The notes: generated from the letters alone by a model not told the origin. 64,000 nucleotides of DNA from Burkholderia sp. Bp9142 (GCF_003853415.1 NZ_QTPP01000005.1:124001-188000); one strand, 5' to 3'; shown: positions 47,363 through 56,937, counted from the first letter of the stretch. A program made the numbers and translations.

Positions 47363-47984
47363 GGTGTTTCCCTGAGGTTTCGACTGGATCCCAGATCAGG
47401 CGGGGATCGAACTGCATCGACGCGAGCATCGTCAGGATCACGACCGAGCCGAACGCGAGCGCGCCGGGGCCGGCCGTGATGACGGCGAGCGAACGGAAAT
47501 GGACGAGCGCGACGGTGAGCGTCACGACGAAGATGTCGAGCATCGACCAGCGGCCGATCCGCTCGACGATCCGGAACAGGCGCGTGCGCTGCAGCGGCCG
47601 CCACGCGGCGCGCCGCTGCGCGCTGCTGACGAGGATCGTCAGCACGCCGAGCTTGAGCATCGGCACGAGGACGCTGGCGACGAACACGACGACCGCGAGC
47701 GGCCAGTCGCCGGATGTCCAGAAATAGATGACGCCGCTCATGATCGTGTCTTCCTGCGAGCCGACGATCGATGACGTGTGCAAGATCGGCAGCAGGTTCG
47801 CCGGAATATAGAGGATCGCGGCCGCGATCAGCAGCGCCCACGTGCGCATGATGCTGTTCGGCGTGCGGAAGTGAAGCGTGCTGCCGCAGCGCGCGCAATG
47901 CGCGTGCGGATGGTCGATCGTCTGCACGAGCCCGCATGCGTGACAGCTGGCGTAGCCCTCGCGGGCGGCGGTCGGCATCGTCAT
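47355..47984 (-). CDS. pqiA: Paraquat-inducible protein A, second half-size subunit
   Basis: A 209-residue integral membrane protein corresponding to one half of E. coli PqiA (417 residues). It starts with a zinc-ribbon-like box CHACGLVQTIDH and CARCGSTLHF (two CxxC pairs near residues 14 and 32), followed by four transmembrane segments (ALLIAAAILYIPANLLPILH, LAVVVFVASVLVPMLKLGVL, MLDIFVVTLTVALV and ALAFGSVVILTMLA). The start overlaps the stop of the first pqiA by 4 bp and the end overlaps pqiB by 8 bp. Confidence 0.88.
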   Translation of the reverse strand: MTMPTAAREGYASCHACGLVQTIDHPHAHCARCGSTLHFRTPNSIMRTWALLIAAAILYIPANLLPILHTSSIVGSQEDTIMSGVIYFWTSGDWPLAVVVFVASVLVPMLKLGVLTILVSSAQRRAAWRPLQRTRLFRIVERIGRWSMLDIFVVTLTVALVHFRSLAVITAGPGALAFGSVVILTMLASMQFDPRLIWDPVETSGKHHE

Positions 47985-48646
47985 CGGCGGGGGGCTTCCG
48001 GCAGCGGCGCGGTGTTGTCGGGCCGCGCGGGCGGACGCCCGGCGCGCAGGTCGTCGGCCATGTCCCACAGCGTGCGCGGATCGAACATCAGCACGACGGC
48101 GGTCATCAGCGTCAGTGCGCCGAACGCGAACAGCGCCGCGTCGGGAACGACTCTTGCGAGACTCACCATCTTCACGATCGTGACGAGGATGCCAAGCATG
48201 AACACCTCGATCATCCCCCACGGCCGCACGAACTGGATCGTGCGCAGCACCAGGTTGAGGCCCGGCGGCACGACGCCCCGGCGGATCGGCAGCAGCACAT
48301 AAAGCAGCGCGGCCATCTCGACGAGCGGGAAGAGCACGGTCGAACAGAACACCATCACGCCGACGACCTCCATGTCCTGATGCCACAGCGCGTCGATCGC
48401 GCCGATCAGCGTCGTCTGCACGCGGGTGCCGTTCAGGTCCATCTCGAGGATCGGGAATGCCTGCGCGATGACGAACGTGACGAGCGCCGCGACCGCAAGC
48501 GCGCTGATTCGCTCGATCTGCGTGGTGCTGTCGCGATAAAGCAGCGCATCGCACCGCGGGCAGCGCGCGATTTCGCGGCGCGCGAGATGCGGTTTATGCA
48601 ACAGTGCGTCGCATTCGTGGCAGGCAATCAGGTCGTGTCGTTGCAT
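47981..48646 (-). CDS. pqiA: Paraquat-inducible protein A, first half-size subunit
   Basis: A 221-residue membrane protein, first gene of the pqiA-pqiA-pqiB-pqiC operon. It has the same plan as the following gene: CHECDALLHK and CPRCDALLYR as two CxxC pairs near residues 10 and 29, then four hydrophobic helices (ALAVAALVTFVIAQAFPILE, VVGVMVFCSTVLFPLVEMAA, MIEVFMLGILVTIVKMVSL and ALFAFGALTLMTAVVLM). Together the two products equal the two domains of enterobacterial PqiA. ATG 48646 is chosen because the cysteine box follows at once; a longer frame to 48736 is unlikely. No clear Shine-Dalgarno. Confidence 0.88.
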   Translation of the reverse strand: MQRHDLIACHECDALLHKPHLARREIARCPRCDALLYRDSTTQIERISALAVAALVTFVIAQAFPILEMDLNGTRVQTTLIGAIDALWHQDMEVVGVMVFCSTVLFPLVEMAALLYVLLPIRRGVVPPGLNLVLRTIQFVRPWGMIEVFMLGILVTIVKMVSLARVVPDAALFAFGALTLMTAVVLMFDPRTLWDMADDLRAGRPPARPDNTAPLPEAPRR

Positions 48647-48903
48647 GGGAAAAGCGGTTGTGCGACGGGCGGGGGACGCGTCGGCGGGGCCGGAACCCGC
48701 GCCAATCTTACCAAAACGGCTTTTTCGACGTGTCAACGGTCGGTTATCGGGTGACCGGTCGGTAACATGGCGTCAACATGGCAGCCGGCTGACGCGCCTG
48801 TCCTCAGAGTCCGCGCGCGACAAAAGGTTGCGGTAGCATGGCGCCCTTGACAAGCGTCGGTCGAAGTTGCCGACGCAGCTGTTCGCTCAACTGAGGATCC
48901 AAG

Positions 48904-49464
48904 ATGGCATCGAATTCGCTGCCGGCCACGCCGGTACGTTATACGCAGACCGCGATCGCGCTGCACTGGCTGATCGCGCTGCTGATCGTCTGCGGCTTCG
49001 CGCTCGGCTGGGTGATGACCGACATCCCCGGCTTCACGCCGACCAAGCTGAAGTACTTCTCATGGCACAAGTGGATCGGCGTGACGGCGTTCGTGCTGGC
49101 CGTCGTGCGCGTGCTGTGGCGGGCGACCCACGCGTCGCCGGCACTGCCCGGCAATACGCCGGCATGGCAGCGCGCGGCGTCGCACGGCGTGCACATGCTG
49201 CTGTACGTGCTGATGCTCGTGATTCCGGTGACCGGCTATCTGTACAGCTCGGCGTCGAACATCCCGGTCGTCTATCTCGGCATCGTGCCGCTGCCGCGCC
49301 TGATCGATCCCGATCCGGTGCTGAAGGAAACCTTCAAGACGCTGCACGTGACTTTGAATTACATTCTGCTTGCACTCGTCGCCATGCACGTGCTCGCGGC
49401 GCTCAAGCACCAGTTGTTGGACCGCGACGGCCTGCTGTCGCGGATGCTTCCCTCTGCCAAATGA
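48904..49464 (+). CDS. Cytochrome b561 family protein (CybB/YodB-like)
   Basis: A 186-residue inner-membrane diheme cytochrome with four transmembrane helices. Candidate heme-ligand histidines lie in [20 protein letters not shown] (helix 1), [20 protein letters not shown] (helix 2), [20 protein letters not shown] (helix 3) and [13 protein letters not shown] (helix 4). E. coli CybB of this family is a superoxide:ubiquinone oxidoreductase. It is the first of three genes with two YceI proteins, the cybB-yceI combination also seen in E. coli (yceJ-yceI). TGAGGA lies before ATG 48904. Confidence 0.9.
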   Translation: MASNSLPATPVRYTQTAIALHWLIALLIVCGFALGWVMTDIPGFTPTKLKYFSWHKWIGVTAFVLAVVRVLWRATHASPALPGNTPAWQRAASHGVHMLLYVLMLVIPVTGYLYSSASNIPVVYLGIVPLPRLIDPDPVLKETFKTLHVTLNYILLALVAMHVLAALKHQLLDRDGLLSRMLPSAK

Positions 49465-49472
49465 AGGATCCC

Positions 49473-50033
49473 ATGAACGTGTCTTTCTCCCGCTCCATGC
49501 TGACCGCGTTCGCCGCGGTGTCACTTGTCGCGTCGGCCGCGGCGCATGCCGACGTCGATCTCGCGAAGAGCAAGGTGTCCGCCGTGTCGAAGCAGATGAA
49601 CGTGCCGACCGAAGGCGCATTCAAGAAGTTCTCCGCGCAGGTGAAGTTCGACCCGGCGAAGGCCGCGCAGGGCAGCGCGCAAATGTCGATCGACATCGCG
49701 AGCTTCGACCTCGGCGACAAGATGTACAACGAGCAGGTCACCGGCAAGGACTGGTTCGACGCGAAGGCATATCCGCAGGCGAGCTTCGCGTCGTCGGCGA
49801 TCGCGCCGGCCGGCGGCAACAAGTACAACGTGACCGGCAAGCTGACGATCAAGGGCAAGTCCGAGACCGTCACGGTGCCCGTCACGGTCACGCAGAACGG
49901 CGCGACGCAGACTTTCGACGGCGTGCTGCCGATCAAGCGCTCGGCGTTCAACGTCGGCACCGGCGAGTGGAAGGACACGTCGATCGTCGCCGACGAAGTG
50001 CAGATCAAGTTCCATCTCGTCGCCGCGAAGTAA
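49473..50033 (+). CDS. YceI family periplasmic lipid-binding protein
   Basis: A 186-residue secreted lipocalin-like protein that binds polyisoprenoids (such as ubiquinone precursors) in its barrel. The signal peptide ([20 protein letters not shown] to AAAHA) is cleaved near residue 26. The YceI domain includes [40 protein letters not shown] and ITIKGKS-like [16 protein letters not shown]. It starts 8 nt after the cytochrome b561 stop; ATG 49473 is preferred to ATG 49461 because it leaves a normal signal peptide and AAGGA lies upstream. Confidence 0.9.
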   Translation: MNVSFSRSMLTAFAAVSLVASAAAHADVDLAKSKVSAVSKQMNVPTEGAFKKFSAQVKFDPAKAAQGSAQMSIDIASFDLGDKMYNEQVTGKDWFDAKAYPQASFASSAIAPAGGNKYNVTGKLTIKGKSETVTVPVTVTQNGATQTFDGVLPIKRSAFNVGTGEWKDTSIVADEVQIKFHLVAAK

Positions 50034-50098
50034 GCGGCGGGCTGTCGCATCACCCGAATGCCGCGCGAGGGCGCGGCGCTGTTCCAAGGAGAAAGCGT

Positions 50099-50680
50099 TT
50101 GAAAAAGCATCTGATCATCGCCGCGGGCGCGCTGGCCGCTTCGCTGTCGTTCTCGGCATTCGCCGACAGCGCGACGTACCAGTTCGACCCGAGCCACACG
50201 TACCCGAGCTTCGAGGCCGACCACTTCGGCGGCCTGTCGGTCTGGCGCGGCAAGTTCGACAAGTCGAGCGGCACCGTGACGCTCGACCGCGCGGCGAAGA
50301 CCGGTACGGTCGACGTGACGACCGACGTCGCGTCGATCCACACGGGCAGCGCGAAGCTCGACGAGCACCTGCAGACGGCCGAGTTCTTCGACGCGGCCAA
50401 GTTCCCGCAGGCGAATTACAAGGGCACCATCAAGTTCGACGGCGACAAGCCGGTGTCGGTGGTCGGCAACCTGACGATGCATGGCATCACGAAGCCGGTC
50501 ACGCTGAAGATCGACTCGCTCAAGTGCATGCCGCATCCGATGCTCAAGCGTGAAGTGTGCGGCGTCGATGCGGTCGGCGAATTCAGCCGCGACGATTTCG
50601 GCCTCGACTACGGCAAGCAGTACGGCTTCAAGATGAAGACGAAGCTGCTGATCACGGCCGAAGCCGTCAAGCAGCAGTAA
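50099..50680 (+). CDS. YceI family periplasmic lipid-binding protein, second copy
   Basis: A 193-residue paralogue of the preceding gene. Signal peptide [20 protein letters not shown] ends FADS near residue 22. The domain is nearer to classical Yce[41 protein letters not shown] and [17 protein letters not shown]. It carries a cysteine pair (SLKCMPHP and KREVCGVD) absent from its neighbour, possibly a disulfide. The start is TTG 50099, with a full AAGGAG (50086-50091) 7 nt before it; no in-frame ATG gives a signal peptide. A strong terminator follows. Confidence 0.9.
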   Translation: MKKHLIIAAGALAASLSFSAFADSATYQFDPSHTYPSFEADHFGGLSVWRGKFDKSSGTVTLDRAAKTGTVDVTTDVASIHTGSAKLDEHLQTAEFFDAAKFPQANYKGTIKFDGDKPVSVVGNLTMHGITKPVTLKIDSLKCMPHPMLKREVCGVDAVGEFSRDDFGLDYGKQYGFKMKTKLLITAEAVKQQ

Positions 50681-50712
50681 CGCGCCCGGCCGGGCCGGCC
50701 GCCGCGTGTCCG

Positions 50713-50753
50713 CCGCCGCGCTCCCGTTCTCCGGGGGCGCGGCGGTTTTTTTT
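50713..50753 (+). terminator. Intrinsic terminator of the cytochrome b561/YceI operon
   Basis: CCGCCGCGCTCCC (50713-50725) pairs with GGGGGCGCGGCGG (50733-50745), one G-U, followed by eight T. Confidence 0.9.
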
Positions 50754-50834
50754 GCGCGCCTATAATCGTCGGCACAGCTCGCGGCGCGAGAACGGACGCG
50801 TCGGACAGAACGTATAACGACAAGGAGATCGCCG

Positions 50835-52112
50835 ATGCACGCCGTCACGCAGTCCAGCTCCATTGCCACGTCGCCGCGCGTGTGGCGCGCGGTGGTCGCC
50901 GCGTCGATCGGCAACGCGCTCGAGTGGTTCGACCTCGTGGTCTACGGCTTCTTCGCGGTGACGATCTCGAAGCTGTTCTTTCCGGCCGGCAACGACACCG
51001 TGTCGCTGCTGCTCACGCTCGGCACGTTCGGCGTGTCGTTCTTCATGCGCCCGCTTGGCGCGATCGTGCTCGGCGCGTACGCCGACCGCGCGGGCCGCAA
51101 GGCCGCGCTCACGTTGTCGATCCTGCTGATGATGGCCGGCACGCTGGTCATCGCAGTGCTGCCGACGTACCAGACGATCGGCGTCGCGGCACCGCTGATC
51201 CTCGTCGCCGCCCGGTTGATGCAGGGCTTCTCGGCCGGCGGCGAATTCGGCAGCGCGACCGCGTTCCTGGCCGAGCACGTGCCGGGCCGGCGCGGCTTCT
51301 TCGCGAGCTGGCAGGTCGCGAGCCAGGGCCTCACGACGCTGCTCGCGGCCGGCTTCGGCACCGTGCTGAACGCGCAGCTCACGGCCGGCCAGATGGCCGC
51401 GTGGGGCTGGCGCATCCCGTTCTTCTTCGGGCTGCTGCTCGGGCCCGTCGCGTACTACATCCGCTCGAAGGTCGACGAGACGCCCGAATTCCTCGCGGCC
51501 GAAAGCACCGCGAGCCCGTTGCGCGACACGTTCGCGTCGCACAAGGCGCGGCTCGTCGCCGCGATGGGCGTGGTGGTGCTCGGCACCGTCGCGACCTATC
51601 TCGTGCTGTTCATGCCGACCTACGGCGTGAAGCAGCTCGGCCTCGCGCCGTCCGCCGCGTTCGCGGCGATCCTCGTCGTCGGCGTGATACAGATGGCGTT
51701 CGCGCCGCTCGTCGGCCACTGGTCGGATCGCTACGGCCGCGTGCGCGTGATGCTCGCGCCGGCGGTCGGCATTCTCGTGCTGATCTATCCGGCGTTCGCG
51801 TACCTGGTCGCGCATCCGGGCTTCGGCACGCTGATCGCGCTGCAGGTGCTGCTCGCGGTCCTGATGACCGGCTATTTCGCGGCGCTGCCGGGCCTGCTGT
51901 CCGAGGTGTTTCCGGTGCAGACGCGCACGACCGGGATGTCGCTCGCGTATAACGTCGCGGTGACGATCTTCGGCGGCTTCGGGCCGTTCATCATCGCGTG
52001 GCTGATCCGCGCGACCGGGATGAAGACCGCGCCGAGCTTCTACCTGATGTTCGCGGCCGTGCTGAGCCTCGCGGCGCTGGTCGTGTTGCGCCGGCGGTTC
52101 GGGTTCCGGTGA
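50835..52112 (+). CDS. MFS transporter, metabolite:H+ symporter type (MHS family)
   Basis: A 425-residue inner-membrane symporter with 12 predicted helices. The start SIGNALEWFDLVVYGFFAVT and the loop 2-3 motif GAYADRAGRKAAL are those of the MHS branch (citrate, alpha-ketoglutarate, proline/betaine transporters). GFSAGGEFGSATAFLAEHVP in helix 5 is another hallmark, and the second half repeats the loop motif as GHWSDRYGRVRVML. The substrate is not predictable. AAGGAG lies 9 nt before ATG 50835. TATAAT at 50761-50766 is a good -10 without a convincing -35. Confidence 0.9.
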   Translation: MHAVTQSSSIATSPRVWRAVVAASIGNALEWFDLVVYGFFAVTISKLFFPAGNDTVSLLLTLGTFGVSFFMRPLGAIVLGAYADRAGRKAALTLSILLMMAGTLVIAVLPTYQTIGVAAPLILVAARLMQGFSAGGEFGSATAFLAEHVPGRRGFFASWQVASQGLTTLLAAGFGTVLNAQLTAGQMAAWGWRIPFFFGLLLGPVAYYIRSKVDETPEFLAAESTASPLRDTFASHKARLVAAMGVVVLGTVATYLVLFMPTYGVKQLGLAPSAAFAAILVVGVIQMAFAPLVGHWSDRYGRVRVMLAPAVGILVLIYPAFAYLVAHPGFGTLIALQVLLAVLMTGYFAALPGLLSEVFPVQTRTTGMSLAYNVAVTIFGGFGPFIIAWLIRATGMKTAPSFYLMFAAVLSLAALVVLRRRFGFR

Positions 52113-52131
52113 TCGGGCGCGCGGCGGCGCG

Positions 52132-53682
52132 TCAGTCGTCGCCGCGCGCGCATACCGGCGGCGCCGGCATCAGTCGCGCGGGCGCGTTGATGGTCTGCAC
52201 GGGCCGGCCGGCGAGCGCATTGAGCGCCTGCCGGAGCTGCCAGTCGGCAGCCGTGCCGAATTCGCGCTGCGGCAGCGCCGCGCTCTTCGCCGTATCGACT
52301 TTGGCCCGCACGCGCTGCTCGCGCAGTGTCTGCCGCGCCTTGCGTACCGGCGCGAACGGATCGGGCGCCTGCCGGTCCGCATACGGCGCGCGGGCGAGAT
52401 CGACTTCGCGGTACCACAGCAGCACGCCGTCGACGTCCGAGTCGCGGCGCGGCGGCACGAGCCAGTCAGGCACGACGCCGTAGCCGTCCATCGGGCAGCC
52501 GTTCGGCCGCAGGTTGCGCGCGAACGTGAAATTCAGGCGCGTGCCGTCGATCAGGTCGACGCCGGTCTGCGCGAGCCCCTTCCCGTAGGTCGGCATCCCG
52601 AGCAGCCGCGCGCGGCCGAGATCCTTCAGGGCCGCCGCGGTCGCTTCGGCGGCCGACGCGCTCTGTCCGTCCACGAGCACGACGAGCGGCACGGTGCGCC
52701 ACCAGTCGTCGGCCTGCAGCGGCGCGAGCGGATCCTGGCCGTGCATGACCGGCAGTTCGTAGTCGGGCCAGCTGGTCGTGAAGCGGCGGCGCTTCGTGCC
52801 GTCGCGCTCGAGCGTCACCATCGCGGTGCGGTCGCGCCCGGCGAACAGCGCGGTGATGCCGATCGCCGCATTGAGCGCGCCGCCGCCGTTGATGCGCAGG
52901 TCGAGGATCACGCCTGTCACCGGCGGCCCCGCGCGGCGCGCGGCCTGCACCGCGTCGATGGTGTTGCCGACCGCCGGCTCCGGGAAGCTCGACAGCCGCG
53001 TGTACAGGATGTCGCCGGCGAGCCGCCTGGCGGTCGCCGGGTGCGGCCTGACGATCGCGCGGACCGGCGCAAAGGTGAGCGTTGCATGGTTCGGGCCGCG
53101 CCGGACCGTGAGCTTCAGCGGCACGCCCGCGTCGCCCTGCGCGAGTTTCACGACCTCGCTGCTGTCGAGGCCGACGACGCTCGTGTCGTTCATCGCGACG
53201 ACGAGATCGTCGGGCCGCACGCCGGCCTGCTCGGCGGGCGCGTCGGGGATCACGTCGATGATGTGCAGCCCGTCGGGCCGCGTCTCGAACACGATGCCGA
53301 TGCCCGGCGTGCCGTCGCGCGCGCGGCGCTCGTCGTCGAGCTGCTGCTGGCGCTCCTTCGCGTTGAAGAAGCGCGCGTACGGCAGCGTCCTGATCCCGTC
53401 GTGCACGGTGGCGTCGAGCAATGCGCCGAGGTCGACGTCGGTCAGGTGCTGCCTCTTCAACACTTCGACCGCGGCCTTCAGTTCGCAGAGCTGCGGTTCC
53501 CAGTCGGGCGGGCAGGGCGAGGGTTGCGATGCGGCGGCAGGCGGGGAGGCAGGCAGGGAGGCGGTCGGCGCGGACGCGGATTGCGCGCGGGCGGCCGATG
53601 CGCATGCAACGAACGCAGCTGCGGCGGCTGCACCGGTACTCCAGGCGACGATGTGACGAACGACACGCGTGGCAGGCATCAT
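52132..53682 (-). CDS. S41 family (C-terminal processing) peptidase
   Basis: A 516-residue periplasmic serine protease. A signal peptide or anchor (VRHIVAWSTGAAAAAAFVAC) is followed by an Ala/Ser/Pro-rich linker and a PDZ domain (about residues 125-210, GLHIIDVIPDAPAEQAGVRP and LVVAMNDTSVVGLDSSE). The S41 core has GVILDLRINGGGALNAAIGI, the serine in VLVDGQSASAAEATAAAL and the lysine in LLGMPTYGKGLAQ, so the Ser/Lys dyad is intact. The sequence VACAS is not an ideal lipobox. Substrate unknown. Two ATGs in tandem (53682 and 53679) are equivalent starts. Confidence 0.88.
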   Translation of the reverse strand: MMPATRVVRHIVAWSTGAAAAAAFVACASAARAQSASAPTASLPASPPAAASQPSPCPPDWEPQLCELKAAVEVLKRQHLTDVDLGALLDATVHDGIRTLPYARFFNAKERQQQLDDERRARDGTPGIGIVFETRPDGLHIIDVIPDAPAEQAGVRPDDLVVAMNDTSVVGLDSSEVVKLAQGDAGVPLKLTVRRGPNHATLTFAPVRAIVRPHPATARRLAGDILYTRLSSFPEPAVGNTIDAVQAARRAGPPVTGVILDLRINGGGALNAAIGITALFAGRDRTAMVTLERDGTKRRRFTTSWPDYELPVMHGQDPLAPLQADDWWRTVPLVVLVDGQSASAAEATAAALKDLGRARLLGMPTYGKGLAQTGVDLIDGTRLNFTFARNLRPNGCPMDGYGVVPDWLVPPRRDSDVDGVLLWYREVDLARAPYADRQAPDPFAPVRKARQTLREQRVRAKVDTAKSAALPQREFGTAADWQLRQALNALAGRPVQTINAPARLMPAPPVCARGDD

Positions 53683-53784
53683 GAGGACCGCGGCTTCGAC
53701 GAGTGGCGGGCGGGATGGTGACGCGATTGTAGCCGACGGCCCGCGCCATCGCGCCCGGGGGAAGAGGGGAGCGGCTCGCGCATG

Positions 53785-53815
53785 AAAAAAGGCCGGTCCG
53801 CGAGGGACCGGCCTT
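53785..53815 (-). terminator. Intrinsic terminator after secF
   Basis: AAGGCCGGTCC (53789-53799) pairs with GGACCGGCCTT (53805-53815); on the minus strand the stem is followed by six T. It closes the tgt-yajC-secD-secF transcript. Confidence 0.88.
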
Positions 53816-53842
53816 CCGGGATCAGCCGAAACGGCGCGGCGC

Positions 53843-54793
53843 TTAAACCTGCGCGCCCGCGTTCGGATCGTCCGGGTCGTGCGCGGTCTTCTTGTCCTTG
53901 ATCAGGTCTTCGCGCTTGATGCCGAGCCACATCGCGAGCGAGCCCGCGACGAACACCGACGAGTAGATGCCGAACATGATGCCGACCGTCAGCGCGAGCG
54001 CGAAGTAGTGCAGCGTCGGGCCGCCGAAGAAGAACATCGACAGCACCATCATTTCCGTCGACGTGTGCGTGATGATCGTGCGCGACATCGTGGTCGTGAT
54101 CGCATGGTTGATCACTTCCTGCACGCTCATCTTGCGTTCGCGGCGGAACGTCTCGCGGATCCGGTCGAAGATGACGACCGACTCGTTGACCGAGTAGCCG
54201 AGCACCGCGAGGATCGCCGCGAGCACCGCCAGCGAGAACTCCCACTGGAAGAACGCGAAGAAGCCGAGAATGATCACGACGTCGTGCAGGTTGGCGATGA
54301 TGCCGGCGACTGCATATTTCCACTCGAAGCGGAACGACAGGTAGATCACGATGCCGATCACGACGCACGCGAGCGCGAGCAGGCCGTCGGTCGCGAGTTC
54401 CCGGCCGACCTGCGGGCCGACGAACTCGACGCGCTGCAGCGACACGTCGGGGCTCTGCGCCTTCAGCGCGCCCATCACCTGGTCGCTCTGCTGCGCGGAC
54501 GTGAGGCCTTCCTTCAGCTGCAGGCGGATCAGCACGTTGCGCGACGTGCCGAAGTTCTGCACCTGCGCGTCGGCGTAGCCGAGCTTGCCGAGCGTCGCGC
54601 GCACGGGTTCGAGTTCCGCGGCCTGCTGGTACTGCACCTCGATCACCGTCCCGCCGGTGAATTCGACGGACAGGTGCAGCCCGCGGTGGAACAGGAAGAA
54701 CACGGCGGCGAGGAACGTGACCAGCGAGATCACGTTGAACACCAGCGCGTGCCGCATGAACGGAATGTCTTTACGGATGCGGAAAAATTCCAT
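53843..54793 (-). CDS. secF: Protein translocase subunit SecF
   Basis: Works with SecD to pull exported proteins through SecYEG using the proton gradient. It has 316 residues (E. coli 323) and six transmembrane helices. The N-terminal helix (MRHALVFNVISLVTFLAAVF) is followed by a periplasmic domain with SVEFTGGTVIEVQ and the helix 4-5 region LAAILAVLGYSVNESVVIFDRIRE, which contains the conserved GYSVNETVVIFDR-type box. ATG 54793, 16 bp after the secD stop, has GGAG upstream (CCGGAGACGATC). Confidence 0.97.
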   Translation of the reverse strand: MEFFRIRKDIPFMRHALVFNVISLVTFLAAVFFLFHRGLHLSVEFTGGTVIEVQYQQAAELEPVRATLGKLGYADAQVQNFGTSRNVLIRLQLKEGLTSAQQSDQVMGALKAQSPDVSLQRVEFVGPQVGRELATDGLLALACVVIGIVIYLSFRFEWKYAVAGIIANLHDVVIILGFFAFFQWEFSLAVLAAILAVLGYSVNESVVIFDRIRETFRRERKMSVQEVINHAITTTMSRTIITHTSTEMMVLSMFFFGGPTLHYFALALTVGIMFGIYSSVFVAGSLAMWLGIKREDLIKDKKTAHDPDDPNAGAQV

Positions 54794-54809
54794 GATCGTC
54801 TCCGGGGCC

Positions 54810-56831
54810 TTATTGGGTCGAGCCCGGTTTCTTCGGCGACACGCCTTGCTGCGCGCGGTTGCGCAGCTGCGGCTTGCCGGTGCGCGGCGCGTTGCCCTTC
54901 GCGGGCGCGGCGAGCTTCGCGGCGCGCGCGGTGTCGGTCGATTCGTCCACATCGGCGAACGATGCGCCGGCCGCGGCGCCTTCCGGCTTCCACACCTGGC
55001 CGATCGCGAGCGACTTCAGCTTCTTGCGGCCGCCGTACCAGAGGTTGACGATCCCGCGCGAGAAGAACACCGCGGAGAACATCGACGTCAGGATACCGAG
55101 GCAGTGCACGATCGCGAACGCGCGAACCGGGCCCGAGCCGAACGCGAGCAGCGCGAGGCCGGCAATCAGCGTCGTGACGTTCGAGTCGAGAATCGTCGCC
55201 CACGCATGCGCGTAACCGGACTGGATCGCGAGCTGCGGCGGCTGGCCCGCGCGCAGTTCTTCACGCACGCGCTCGTTGATCAGCACGTTCGAGTCGATCG
55301 CCATGCCGAGCGCGAGCGCGATTGCCGCGATACCCGGCAGCGTCAGCGTCGCCTGCATCAGCGACAGCACGGCGACGAGCAGCAGCAGGTTCACCGACAG
55401 GCCGATCACCGAGACCACGCCGAACAGCATGTAGTACGCGATCATGAACACGGCGATCGCGCAGAAGCCCCAGATCACCGAGTGGACGCCCATCTTGATG
55501 TTGTCCGCGCCGAGGCTCGGGCCGATCGTGCGTTCCTCGATGATGTCCATCGGCGCGGCGAGCGAACCGGCGCGCAGCAGCAGCGCGAGGTCGGCCGCGG
55601 CCTGCGGCGTCGGCTGGCCCGTGATCTGGAAGCGGTCGCCGAGTTCGGACTGGATCGTCGCGACCGTCAGCACTTCGCCCTTGCCCTTCTCGAACAGCAC
55701 CATCGCCATCGGCTTGCCGATGTTCTCGCGCGACACCGCGCGCACCGAGCGGCCGCCCGCCGAATCGAGGCGGATGTTGACCGACGGACGCTGGTGTTCG
55801 TCGAAGCCGGCCGACGCATCGATGATGCGGTCGCCGGTGAAGATCACGTCCTTCTTCAGCAGCACGGGCGCCTGGTTGCCCTGCGTGAACAGCTCCTCGC
55901 CCGGCGGCACCGGGTCGTTCGGGTTCGGGTGCGTGTTGATCGGATCGGCGAGGCGCGCCTCGAGCGTCGCGGTGCGGCCGATGATGTCCTTCGCCTTCGC
56001 GGTGTCCTGCACGCCAGGCAGTTCGACGACGATGCGGTCGCTGCCCTGCTGCTGCAGGATCGGCTCGGACACGCCGAGTTCGTTCACGCGGTTGTGGAGG
56101 GTGGTCAGGTTCTGCTTGAGCGCGGCGTCCTCGACGGCCTTCTGCACGGCCGGCGTGAACGTGCCGACGACCTGCGTGCCGCCGCCGCCGGGCTGGGTCG
56201 CCCATTGCAGTTCGGTGACCGACGCGGCGAGCACCTTGCGGGCGTCTTCGGCCGTCTGCGCGTCGCTGAAGTTGACGACGACGGACTGGTCGACGCGGCT
56301 CACGCCGCCGTCGCGGATGTTCTTGTCACGCAGCAGCGTGCGTGCGTCGGTCGCGTCGGAGTCGAGCTTCTTCGTGAGCGCGCCCGTCATGTCGACCTGG
56401 AGCAGGAAGTGGACACCGCCGCGCAGGTCGAGGCCGAGATACATCGGCAGTGCGTGCAGCGCGGTCAGCCAGCGCGGCGACGCGCTCTGCAGGTTCAGTG
56501 CGACGACGAACTGCGGATCGTTCGGATCGGCGTTCAGCGACTTCTGCAGCAGGTCCTTGACGCGCAGCTGCGTATCGGTGTCCTTCAGGCGCACGCGGAT
56601 GTTCGCGTTGGACGCCGTGTTCTCGAAGGTGACGTCGTCCGGCTTGATCTGCGCGGACGCGAGCGCGGATTCGACCTGGGTCAGCGTGGTCGAGTCGAGC
56701 TTGACCGTGGCCTTGCCGCTCGACACCTGCACCGCCGGCGCTTCGCCGAAGAAGTTGGGCAATGTGTACAGAAGGCCGATGGCGAGCGCCACGACCATCA
56801 CGACATATTTCCAGAGTGGGTAACGATTCAT
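54810..56831 (-). CDS. secD: Protein translocase subunit SecD
   Basis: Larger partner of SecF, 673 residues (E. coli 615). N-terminal helix (YPLWKYVVMVVALAIGLLYT), large periplasmic domain with the D1 box GLDLRGGVHFLLQVDMTGAL near residue 125 and the P1 head, then five C-terminal helices including the essential LALGMAIDSNVLINERVREE box near 560. The C-terminal 70 residues (Ala/Pro/Arg/Lys-rich, PQLRNRAQQG) are a cytosolic tail longer than in E. coli. yajC lies 106 bp upstream and secF 16 bp downstream. Confidence 0.97.
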   Translation of the reverse strand: MNRYPLWKYVVMVVALAIGLLYTLPNFFGEAPAVQVSSGKATVKLDSTTLTQVESALASAQIKPDDVTFENTASNANIRVRLKDTDTQLRVKDLLQKSLNADPNDPQFVVALNLQSASPRWLTALHALPMYLGLDLRGGVHFLLQVDMTGALTKKLDSDATDARTLLRDKNIRDGGVSRVDQSVVVNFSDAQTAEDARKVLAASVTELQWATQPGGGGTQVVGTFTPAVQKAVEDAALKQNLTTLHNRVNELGVSEPILQQQGSDRIVVELPGVQDTAKAKDIIGRTATLEARLADPINTHPNPNDPVPPGEELFTQGNQAPVLLKKDVIFTGDRIIDASAGFDEHQRPSVNIRLDSAGGRSVRAVSRENIGKPMAMVLFEKGKGEVLTVATIQSELGDRFQITGQPTPQAAADLALLLRAGSLAAPMDIIEERTIGPSLGADNIKMGVHSVIWGFCAIAVFMIAYYMLFGVVSVIGLSVNLLLLVAVLSLMQATLTLPGIAAIALALGMAIDSNVLINERVREELRAGQPPQLAIQSGYAHAWATILDSNVTTLIAGLALLAFGSGPVRAFAIVHCLGILTSMFSAVFFSRGIVNLWYGGRKKLKSLAIGQVWKPEGAAAGASFADVDESTDTARAAKLAAPAKGNAPRTGKPQLRNRAQQGVSPKKPGSTQ

Positions 56832-56937
56832 GAGGGGGCCGAACGGGTGGTTGGCGTGAAAGCGTCGCGTCCGGCGCCGCGGCGGCCCGCTCTCTCAGGC
56901 GGGCACGGCGCGGGGAGCCGGACGCTCGGTGAAAGCC

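Noticed and set aside
47981-47984. Possible frameshift splitting pqiA
   Set aside because: Each half has its own start codon, zinc box and four helices and the junction is a clean ATGA overlap, so two genes are more likely than an error.
50738-50766. Promoter of the MFS gene at TATAAT 50761
   Set aside because: The -10 is perfect but the -35 region falls inside the terminator stem of the preceding operon and does not match; not listed as a promoter.
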